A stretch of 46,920 nt of DNA from Syntrophomonas wolfei subsp. methylbutyratica (GTDB taxonomy: Bacteria > Bacillota > Syntrophomonadia > Syntrophomonadales > Syntrophomonadaceae). Below the pieces are notes generated by a model. The model was given only the letters and a program-made list of their open reading frames with translations. It was not told the DNA's origin and did not search any database. Positions within the stretch are counted from its first letter, which is position 1. Each line of letters opens with the position of its first letter. The stretch is from contig NZ_BBQT01000025.1 in assembly GCF_001570625.1 (NCBI RefSeq), positions 1 through 46,920 of the forward strand, read 5' to 3'. Of this stretch, positions 35,554 to 43,034 are shown in pieces. The position numbers and the translations under genes were made by a program.

Positions 35554-36609
35554 TTATAACTTTCCCCCCATGCCAGTAAAGCTCTTACCATAGAAGCGGT
35601 TGAAGAAATTATCCGCCTCCACCTGCATATTCACATTTTCAAAGCAATCCGGGTGCAGGGTGGCTGCCAGCCATTTTACGCCCAAAACGGCCTGCGGTGA
35701 GGGGTAATCCCAGGGATTGAGATCAGATGGGAACCAGTAAACCTTCTTGTCCTTTACCGCCTGGATGTTCCTAAAGCGGCTGTCATTAAGGATATCCGCA
35801 GGCTTAGCCCCGGAATACTGAACTACCAGTATCACTTCGGGATCCCAGGTTATGAGTTGCTCAGCAGGAATTTCCAGCCAACCATGCCCATCCAGTTTCC
35901 CTTGCAGCTGGGCAGCTACATTTTCGCCTCCACACATCGCAATCAATTCGTGTTGGTACATATCCGAGGAACAGGTAGATAGGATACCCATTGGGCCAAC
36001 CAGATATACGCGGGGACGCTGTGACTTTTCCAGCCCGGCCAACCGGTCTTTAACATCCTTAATGGTCTGATCATAGTAGTCTACAAACTCCTGGGCAACT
36101 TGTTCCCGTCCCAGGGCTTTGCCCAGATTTAACATGGTTAAATTCAACTCCTGAGGGGTTTCAGCTACTACACCAAATACCGTGATACCTCTTTTCTCCA
36201 GACTTTCAACCATCTCCTGGTTGCGACCGGGAACCAGAACCAGATCAGGATCCAGCGCCGCTACCTCTTCAATGTTTAGTTCTCGGGGGCTACCTACTGA
36301 TTTACCCTGTGCATTTTGCGGTATAGTAGCCTTAAAAAAATCACTCTTCATGGAAGGTACATCAATGGCCTGGATAAGATCCGCTGCTCCCAGAGCCACT
36401 ACCATATGCAGTGCAATACCATAGCTGGATACAATGCTTTCCACGTTTCCATCAATTTTGACATCGCGGTTCAAGCCATCTTTTACAACTATGCTCGATA
36501 CCGCTTTCGCGCCTTCATTCTGTGGTGCTGTAGCTGGTTTTCCACACCCTGGCAAAGCCAGCAAAGCCACCATTAGAATAAGCATTACTGAATTACGAAA
36601 AGCTTTCAT
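35554..36609 (-). CDS. ABC transporter substrate-binding lipoprotein, probably molybdate/tungstate
   Basis: A 351-residue class III (BtuF/FepB-like) binding protein. The signal (LILMVALLALPGC) ends in a lipobox Cys near residue 21. The domain has VVALGAADLIQAIDVPSM, LDPDLVLVPGR and a helical backbone between two lobes. It captures the ligand outside the cell and delivers it to the permease. Two ATGs follow GGGGAGTGT, and the second is used here. Confidence 0.92.
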   Translation of the reverse strand: MKAFRNSVMLILMVALLALPGCGKPATAPQNEGAKAVSSIVVKDGLNRDVKIDGNVESIVSSYGIALHMVVALGAADLIQAIDVPSMKSDFFKATIPQNAQGKSVGSPRELNIEEVAALDPDLVLVPGRNQEMVESLEKRGITVFGVVAETPQELNLTMLNLGKALGREQVAQEFVDYYDQTIKDVKDRLAGLEKSQRPRVYLVGPMGILSTCSSDMYQHELIAMCGGENVAAQLQGKLDGHGWLEIPAEQLITWDPEVILVVQYSGAKPADILNDSRFRNIQAVKDKKVYWFPSDLNPWDYPSPQAVLGVKWLAATLHPDCFENVNMQVEADNFFNRFYGKSFTGMGGKL

Positions 36610-36705
36610 CATACACTCCCCTTACTTCATATATTCTCGACATGATCCAATACAGACCTTGATTCTTATGTAAACCGCAAAGCATCCAGCTTTTTCTCAT
36701 TGCTG

Positions 36706-37488
36706 CTAGTAATAACGGGGCAAGACAAAATCACTGCCGGTACTACTTCGCTGAACCACCACCTCCATTCCATATAATTCAGCCAGGGAAAGGGGCTGAA
36801 AAACCTCCTGTACTAAACCTTGTTTTAAAACTGCGCCATCTTTTAACATTACTACCGAATCGCAATAACGAGCTGCCTGGTTAGGATCATGGATACTGAT
36901 TAAGCTTGCCAGCCCTCTATCCCGGGTAAGCCCTCGCACCTTATTTAAAATCAGAAATTGGTTCTTAAAATCCAGGTGAGAAGTGGGCTCGTCCAACAGA
37001 AGAATACGGGGCTCCTGACACAGTGCCCGAGCCAGCAGTACCAGCTGGCGTTCTCCGCCGCTCAGTTCATTAAACTTCCGCTGAGCCAGATGGCTAATTC
37101 CCAACTCTTCCAGTGCGGTTTGCGCCCTATGGTAATCCTGTCGTCCAGGTAAACCGGTAGTTCCCAAACTACTACTACGTCCCATTACTACCAGTTCCAT
37201 TACACTGAATCCAAATACCAGATGGGTTTGTTGGGGAACCATAGCTACCAGGCGGGCAATATCTCGTCGGCCAAGGCTACTCGCAGTTTGCCCATCTAAA
37301 AGAATATTTCCGCTATCCTGGAACAATATTTGGTTGATACACTTTAACAGGGTAGTCTTTCCCGAACCATTGGGTCCCAGCAGAGCACAAAAACAACCGG
37401 CCTTAACCGAAAAACTGATTCCGTTCAGTACCTGCCGTTTTTTATAGGCAAAATTGATATTTTCAACCCGTAAAATAGTGTTATCCAT
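36706..37488 (-). CDS. ABC transporter ATPase, probably molybdate/tungstate
   Basis: The 261-residue ATPase of the importer. It has Walker A GPNGSGKTT, signature LSGGERQ, Walker B ILLLDEPTSHLD and the switch His in SIHDPN. The start at 37488 follows GGGGAGAGAAC; the frame is open far upstream but that stretch is the riboswitch and terminator. First gene of the operon ATPase, binding protein, permease, radical SAM, unknown. Confidence 0.94.
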   Translation of the reverse strand: MDNTILRVENINFAYKKRQVLNGISFSVKAGCFCALLGPNGSGKTTLLKCINQILFQDSGNILLDGQTASSLGRRDIARLVAMVPQQTHLVFGFSVMELVVMGRSSSLGTTGLPGRQDYHRAQTALEELGISHLAQRKFNELSGGERQLVLLARALCQEPRILLLDEPTSHLDFKNQFLILNKVRGLTRDRGLASLISIHDPNQAARYCDSVVMLKDGAVLKQGLVQEVFQPLSLAELYGMEVVVQRSSTGSDFVLPRYY

Positions 37489-37515
37489 GTTCTCTCCCCA
37501 GCCCATCTCTTCCCA

Positions 37516-37557
37516 CAAAAAAATGCCTGGAACGCTACAAAAAGCCTTCCAGGCATT
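37516..37557 (-). terminator. Riboswitch-linked terminator of the transporter operon
   Basis: On the minus strand ATGCCTGGAA (37556-37547) pairs with TTCCAGGCAT (37532-37523), followed by seven T residues (37523-37517). It lies between the second Moco riboswitch and the ATPase start, the attenuator position. Confidence 0.88.
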
Positions 37558-37574
37558 ACCCGTACCTTGAGCGT

Positions 37575-37671
37575 TCTCCTTTCCAAACACGGGAGGCCTA
37601 TCCGTTTCCAGATATACCCATAGGCTGTTTACCATGACTTAAAGAAGTTACAGGTAAAAACAGCTCGGAGA
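37575..37671 (-). promoter_or_regulatory. Second Moco-type riboswitch
   Basis: On the minus strand the 3' core GGCCTCCCGTGTTTGGAAAGGAG matches the Moco motif and the first riboswitch at 936-1033. TCTCC and GGAGA (37671-37667, 37579-37575) close P1. CTGTTT/AAACAG forms an arm, GCCTAT/ATAGGC another, and ATCTG-GAAA-CGGAT is the GNRA-capped P3. Together with the terminator after it, this is a complete attenuation unit for an uptake operon. Confidence 0.85.
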
Positions 37672-37696
37672 TAAAAAATAATATCCCTTTTTAACA

Positions 37697-37725
37697 AGTA
37701 TAACTCGACCTCAAAAAGTTTACAA
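37697..37725 (-). promoter_or_regulatory. Promoter of the transporter operon
   Basis: On the minus strand TTGTAA (37725-37720), 17 bp and TATACT (37702-37697). It would start about 20 bases before the riboswitch. 37726-37876 shows nothing else. Confidence 0.65.
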
Positions 37726-37876
37726 CAATCTCTCATCCAATTTTTCTATATAAAATTTAGGAATAGGTAAGTGATAAGCTATTTGCAAATTGGTTTATAG
37801 GGTAAATGGCAGAAAGTTATTACTGCTGACGGGATTTTCATTCGGTGCAGGAATGGCAAATGACAGTTTTCTTCAC

Positions 37877-38920
37877 CTATTTCATTAGATTAGGCAACAC
37901 GGTACTTATGGCAGGGAAAGTAATTAGAATGGCTAAACAAACTACGATAGCCAGCAGGAAAGGCCAGATGCCTTTGAAAATGGTTTCCAGAGGAACATCG
38001 GGGGCTACTCCCTTGATGATATAGACATTCATTCCTACCGGCGGGGTTATTACCCTCATCGCCACTACCAGCACAATTATAACCCCGAACCAGATAGGGT
38101 CATAGCCCAGGTTATTTACTACTATAGGATAAAAAATGGGGATGGTAAGCAATACCAGAGCCAGAGCATCAATAAAACAGCCCAGCACAAAATATATCAA
38201 CAATATGATAGCCATAATTGCTGCTGCCGGCAGAGCCAGATCTCCCGCCCAACTGGCCAGCGCAAAGGGTATCCGGCTTATGGCCATAAAGCGGCCAAAT
38301 ATTACGGCTCCGGCAATAAGTAGCATTATCATGGCCGTAGTTTTGGTAGTATCCAGGAGAGATTTTTTAAATCCTTCCCAGTTCAGGGAGCGTCCCAGCA
38401 ATGATACCAGTAAAACCCCGGCAGCACCTACCGCTCCTGCTTCGGTAGGGGTAAACCAGCCTGCAAAAAGCCTGCCCATGGATATGGCAAAGATAATCAA
38501 AACCTCGCCCAACCCGCCTTTTAATGCAACCAATCGTTCCTGCCAATTAGCCTTCGGTCCTGCAGGTCCCAGGTCGGGATTACGGCGGGTAAGTATAACT
38601 ATGGTTAACATCTCCACCAGCGGCAACACTGGCTGTAGCCATAGCATCTTCATACTGGTATTTTTTCATCTCCGGCAGAGCTATAGCGCCCATGGTAGCA
38701 GCGGTAGCCGTATTAGAACCACATATAGCGCCAAAAACAGCACAGGCCGCCTGGGTGGCTATGGCCAGTCCTCCGGGCCGCTGCCCCACCATTTTATAAG
38801 CAAATACATACAGCCGGGTACCAATACCGGAGTAATAGGCCAGAAATCCCATCCACACGAACATGGCGATAACACTGAGATTGTAGGAATCTCCTCTATT
38901 ATGTTGCTCATAGAAAGATG
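37877..38920 (-). pseudogene. Truncated TRAP transporter large permease (DctM)
   Basis: Two frames encode pieces of the DctM membrane subunit of TRAP transporters. The upstream piece has MFVWMGFLAYYSGI, GAICGSNTATAATMGAIALP and SVAAGG. The downstream piece starts near VILTRRNPDLGPAG and runs to the normal end, with WFTPTEAGAVGAAG. The frame changes at about 38610, and some 45 family residues between the pieces are missing, so there is an internal deletion. The N-terminus is cut where the BREX-like fragment begins (about 38920). The DctP and DctQ partners are absent. Confidence 0.85.
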
Positions 38921-38923
38921 TAG

Positions 38924-40172
38924 GGTTTAAGTGCCGAGGAACTGGCCAATGTAGTTATGGTTGAACGCCAGCCCGATTCTACCCCGGAAGAAAACACCTA
39001 CTTAAAACTTATTCAAGATAATAGTGGCAACGAAAGCGAGGACGCCCGGACCATAATAAATTGGGTAGCTGAGCAGCTGAAAGCGGATATGGGCAAAATA
39101 GTGCGTATTATCCGTTCCGCGTACGGACGCGGGCATTTTGATGCACGCGACAATAGCCAGATGAACTTTAACCCCGGTGGGGAATTGACTGCCATTGTTA
39201 CACCGCTGGTTGACCGGGTCTTGTCTGGTATTTATGAATCCCGGGATATTAAATTTGACGGACCATCTTCTTTCAAAAAAGAAGACGGGGTAAAGATAAT
39301 TAACGGCATTGTCAAAACGGGCAGTATTCCCCGCAGGGCAAAACCCAACCAGAACATCAGCGCAGTTCAGAACTTTGCTACAGGCTTAAAAATCGTTAAA
39401 AAAAGCGCCTAGCGGGAACTGGATGTTTCCGAAAACCAGTATGTTCAAGATATCTGGGACTTTATCGATAGTCATCTGGGTGATAGCGATAGCATGAACC
39501 TGAATTCCATTTACAAGAATTTCATGGGAACCGGTGGACCTAAAGATTATGGCCTGACCCGGCGTATAGAAAGTGGCTAAACCGTAAAACTGGGATATTT
39601 TGCGCCCCTATGCGGAGCGCTTGCTGAATGCTACCCTGGAAGAGACTCCAGATGATGCCTTAATCTCCCAATACCGCCAGCAACTACGCCAGCATTTTGC
39701 CGAGGAAAGGGAGGAAGCCAGCCGGATTAAACGCCTGGCCCAGGACTTGTTCAATATGTTGGAATTATCCAATCCTTACCAGGAGGAAGTGATGCAGGTT
39801 AAAGCTCTTTACCAGACCGAGATTGAGAGCGGCAATGATATTAACCTGATACTCTATGCCCTGAAGGAAGTTTTTACATATAGAGCTTTTGACGAGAGCC
39901 AGGTGTTTGAAGAAGAAGTTGCCGACCTGGCCCTGCGCATGAATCGATACCGGCACATTAAAACCTTCCTGCGTTATGAAAGGGAAATTCAAACCGCTTA
40001 TGCCTACTGCAAGCAAGAAATCCCCGACCTGCCCCAGTTAAAGGAAATCAGGAAAATGCAAAAAGGGTTGGCTACTCGTTTAAAAGACCTTAAACCTTAT
40101 ATTGATTCGGAAGTTAAACTCAAAACCGAGCTAATCGGTTCCGAAAGCGGGGGAGGAGTTGCGCCTGATTCC
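38924..40172 (+). pseudogene. Central part of a BREX-like ATPase gene, broken
   Basis: The first frame (38924-39412; SAEELANVVMVERQP... IPRRAKPNQNISAVQN) ends in an in-frame TAG. The same frame continues as DIWDFIDSHLGDSDSMN and GGPKDYGLTRRIESG to a second stop near 39580. After a frame change the next piece (39600 on; MRPYAERLLNATLEETPDD) runs into copy B of the 213-bp repeat. The helical, charged composition fits the long DUF6079/BrxC/PglY-like ATPases of BREX phage-defence loci, but the P-loop part is not present. Family call moderate; decay is certain. Confidence 0.5.
39960..40172 (+). repeat. 213-bp perfect direct repeat, copy B
   Basis: Identical to 31453-31665. Here the upstream sequence is the natural N-terminal side of the ATPase frame, and downstream the sequence switches at 40173 into brxL. 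Confidence 0.95.
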
Positions 40173-40947
40173 GGATGGGCAAGTATTAGATGAAGAGTTG
40201 GAAGAGGTGCTGCTATTATCCTGCGAGCTGCGCCAGCGGGTCAGGGAACAGCTGCATTTGATGGCCCAGGGGGAATATGAGCGGGTGAAACTGGGGGTGA
40301 AAATACTTTCATCGGGTAAAGTGCTTGCTCCCAATTTGCCGGATGCGGAACGCATCCAGCGCATTTCACTGCCGGTCGAACCCCGGGTGGGGGAAGTACT
40401 GGGATTGGCGGTAGCAGGTGATCATGGTTGCACGCTTCATTTTGAGATGCAGGCCAGTAAAGGCCATGGTCGCATTGTACCCCTGGGGTCTATTCAAAAG
40501 ATTATGCGGGAAAGCATAGAGGCTGCAGCTCAGTATATTAAGACTCATCACGATGAGTTGGGGATAGGGGCACAATGGCGGGAAAATTATGATGTTGCGG
40601 TACTGGCAACGTATATGGGGGTTCCCAAAGAGGGGCCATCAGCAGGAATAGCCATGGTGGTTGGTATTGTCTCAGCCTTGAAGAGGGTTCCTGTACGTAA
40701 TGACCTGGCCATGACCGGGGAAATAACTATTATGGGTAAAGTTCTTCCGGTAGGTGGTATACAGCAGAAGATAAGAGCCGCATATGATGCCGGGATTAAA
40801 GAAGTATTGCTGCCAGCGGATAACCTGCGGGAGACCGAGAACCTGCCAGCTTATGTTCTAAAATCATTAAAAATTACTCCGATAATTAGCATCGCGGAGG
40901 CGCTTGATAAGGCGTTAACTAAATTTGATATAACCGCAATATTTTAG
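40159..40947 (+). pseudogene. brxL: C-terminal half of BrxL (Lon-related BREX protein)
   Basis: The 262-residue frame starts with PDGQVLDEELEEVLLLSCEL, matching the linker of Lon-related BrxL, and ends in a full Lon protease domain. Catalytic Ser161 (EGPSAGIAM) and Lys204 (GGIQQK) are 43 residues apart, the spacing of Lon. The N-terminal AAA+ half is lost; the break is exactly the end of copy B. The protease domain itself is open and could be expressed from an ATG in the repeat, but it lacks its own ribosome site. Confidence 0.7.
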
Positions 40948-40966
40948 GGGACATTCTCGTGTCCCC
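40947..40966. repeat. REP-like hairpin after brxL
   Basis: GGGGACA and TGTCCCC flank TTCTCG in a perfect seven-bp stem. It belongs to the same word family as the ends of the insert at 6099-9724. It begins at the brxL stop and could also slow transcription. Confidence 0.6.
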
Positions 40967-41000
40967 GTTCTTGATTTAAATATACCAAGCAAAGGGGGTT

Positions 41001-41240
41001 ATGGTCATAGTAAATACGATTCGTGAAAAGACTATAGTTAAGCCCGGGGGGTTGGTTGAAGCTCGTTCAGGAGAATTACCTGTTGGGGTTACGGTTGAAG
41101 CAACTATAGTAGTCGAACGTGATAATACACAATCGGTAACCCGGTCGCTAGTTAATCTTATTGGGTCTGCTAAAGGATGTTTCTTATCTCCCCAGGAGGC
41201 AGATGAGTTTATCAGGGGAGAGCGTGACGCATGGGATTAA
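41001..41240 (+). CDS. Orphan antitoxin-like protein
   Basis: A 79-residue protein. The tail LIGSAKGCFLSPQEADEFIR followed by GERDAW is typical of small antitoxins paired with PIN toxins. The N-terminal part resembles a swapped-hairpin DNA-binding domain (EARSGELPVGVTVEATIVVE). No toxin follows: the next gene is on the other strand. AAAGGGGG lies two to three bases before the ATG, an unusually short spacing. Confidence 0.6.
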   Translation: MVIVNTIREKTIVKPGGLVEARSGELPVGVTVEATIVVERDNTQSVTRSLVNLIGSAKGCFLSPQEADEFIRGERDAWD

Positions 41241-41274
41241 CCGTTTAGTATTATTTGTGATTAAAGTCTAAGCA

Positions 41275-42579
41275 CTATGAATCTTCTTTATGAAGTTCTA
41301 CAGAGCGAACCTGGTTTTTTCTGTCAAAATTTATTATTAAGACTTGTCGGCTGGTGGTAGCCAAAAACCGGTAGCATTCGTTGTACATGGTAAACTGCAG
41401 GTAAGCGCGAGGGCTTCCGATTTCATCTTTGCCATAAATAGTTTGGTGAGCCCATTTTCGTAGTTGTTTGTCTTTCCCGGGAAATTTATTTAGTACATCT
41501 TCAATGCTGTCGCCGATCCTTATTCCCCGTGGAAATTCACCTTGATATGACTCGGAAGATAGGTTGAGAAGCCGAAACACCCCATCAGTTTTTAAATCAG
41601 ATTGGTTGGTATATTTGTCATTAATTTGATAAAAACCGTAATGGCATCCATCTTTGATAATTGATTTAACATCAGGAGCATTGTCGAAAGCTTCATCATA
41701 ACCACCCAGAATTTCAATTACCTTTTCGTAACTCATGCCCAAGCGGACTCCATTGGCGAAGACGAACTCGTCATCACTTAAATACTCATCAGGGCAATAG
41801 GGTACTGATTTAGAAGCATCAGCTTTAGAAGCAATAGGGTTCTTAGCTTCATCATATAGCCGCTTATATGAAAGCATCTGCAGGTATGTTTTGCCGTTGT
41901 CTGCTTTACGGTAAAAGCTAGATTCGGCCCGGAGATGTTTAAGCTCTGGAGGTATTAATGAGGTATCGCCAATATATTCCTCAGGTGATTTATTATCCAA
42001 TATATCGGATTCGCCGAACAAATATACATCAAAAATTGCGGTAACGGAACCATCAGGATTATTAGATATCCTGGCTAAATAGTGGGGATCAGACCCGTGA
42101 AAATCCCAGCCGGTCGGAATGTAGCTGTCGCCATTGGCATCGTAAGTAAAATAAGAGGTATCTATGTTACTCATAAGGGTACGATTAAAGTGCTTTTCGG
42201 TGAAGGTATTAACGTTGGCCAGCTTTACAGCTCCGGAATCATCTTGCCAACCTGCCTCCAAAGCTTTCATATACCCGAATAACAACAGTTCTTCTACCGG
42301 GATGTTTTCTGACAGTGGAAAATCGCTGAAAAAGCGCATATTATCGAGATCTTTGAGCAAGTAATAGTATTCTGTTCTTAACTTAAGCTTTTCTGAGGAT
42401 AATTCTTGCTGGTTCATTTGGCTGTCTTTGCTGGTATTTTGTATTTTGCTGGGCTTTTTAGTATCGGGTGCAATTAATGTTGGTTTGGGATTAGCATTTA
42501 TTAAGACTGCCACCGCCCCTATTGTTATAACAGCTAATGATAAAATGATGCCGATAATAACTTTTTTCTTATGGAGCAT
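41275..42579 (-). CDS. Membrane-anchored secreted protein with repeated BamE-like motifs
   Basis: A 434-residue protein with a basic N-terminus and one membrane helix (about residues 6-28, VIIGIILSLAVITIGAVAVL), then a Lys/Ser/Gln-rich linker and an extracellular region. Two similar stretches, VRLGMSYEKVIEILGGYDEA and IRIGDSIEDVLNKFPG, have the pattern of the SmpA/BamE-like fold found in Firmicute surface proteins. Tyr and Asp are frequent. The function is unknown. Confidence 0.65.
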   Translation of the reverse strand: MLHKKKVIIGIILSLAVITIGAVAVLINANPKPTLIAPDTKKPSKIQNTSKDSQMNQQELSSEKLKLRTEYYYLLKDLDNMRFFSDFPLSENIPVEELLLFGYMKALEAGWQDDSGAVKLANVNTFTEKHFNRTLMSNIDTSYFTYDANGDSYIPTGWDFHGSDPHYLARISNNPDGSVTAIFDVYLFGESDILDNKSPEEYIGDTSLIPPELKHLRAESSFYRKADNGKTYLQMLSYKRLYDEAKNPIASKADASKSVPYCPDEYLSDDEFVFANGVRLGMSYEKVIEILGGYDEAFDNAPDVKSIIKDGCHYGFYQINDKYTNQSDLKTDGVFRLLNLSSESYQGEFPRGIRIGDSIEDVLNKFPGKDKQLRKWAHQTIYGKDEIGSPRAYLQFTMYNECYRFLATTSRQVLIINFDRKNQVRSVELHKEDS

Positions 42580-42689
42580 ATCAAACCCTCACTTTGTTGT
42601 TTAAGTAATGAAGGGGATATATTCAATACGAAATCTTTGACAATTATACGCTTTTTAGAAGTCATGCTTTCATCCTGGGGGAGCCTGGA

Positions 42690-42870
42690 CTGAAAAACTT
42701 AACCTGTTAACAACCTCCATAACAATATGCCGGAGAGTATGTCGGAATAAAGCTACGGCCAGTGGTTGGCTCCAATAGACAGCGGTAACGCCCTAGAAGG
42801 AAGCACACCTAATGTTTCTAAGAATCCCGTAGGGACGGTTTTCGTGGATATTAAAACAAAGTTGCTTTGA
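42690..42870 (+). ncRNA. Possible omega-RNA / right-end relic of an IS605-type element
   Basis: The stretch contains words found at the 3' ends of TnpB-bearing IS605 elements: GGAATAAAGCTACGG, AGCGGTAACGCCCTAGAAGG, AAGCACACC, then TAAGAATCCCGTAGGGACGG with a TCCC-GTA-GGGA hairpin. No TnpA or TnpB gene is in the window. If real, it is a solo guide-RNA end left after loss of the element. The resemblance is from memory and needs a covariance search. Confidence 0.35.
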
Positions 42871-42877
42871 GAAGTGT

Positions 42878-42906
42878 TTGTAAATCTCCATTTATGAATA
42901 TATAAT
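42878..42906 (+). promoter_or_regulatory. Promoter of the AOR operon
   Basis: TTGTAA (42878-42883), 17 bp and TATAAT (42901-42906). A second TTGACA at 42947-42952 lacks a good -10 box. The leader to 43034 is AT-rich, contains CGTATACG, and shows no Moco-type fold. Confidence 0.6.
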
Positions 42907-43034
42907 TGGTATACAATCTAATTTAATTCGCTTTATAAATATTGGCTTGACATAAATTGTTATTTTTCTGATTGATTCGTATACGAGGCGAAAAGATAAA
43001 TTGCCTTGATAATGAAGAGAAGGGTGGGGAGTTT

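Noticed and set aside
34520-37488. B12 or iron-siderophore transporter annotation
   Set aside because: The leader is a Moco-type riboswitch and shows no cobalamin aptamer or Fur box, so molybdate or tungstate is the better reading.
38136-38930. 264-codon plus-strand frame opposite the TRAP permease
   Set aside because: It is the antisense shadow of dctM, with a Ser/Pro/Arg-rich product typical of such shadows.
42947-42975. Main AOR promoter at TTGACA
   Set aside because: The -35 is perfect, but at 17-18 bp only GATTGA-like sequence is found, while TTGTAA-17-TATAAT upstream is complete.
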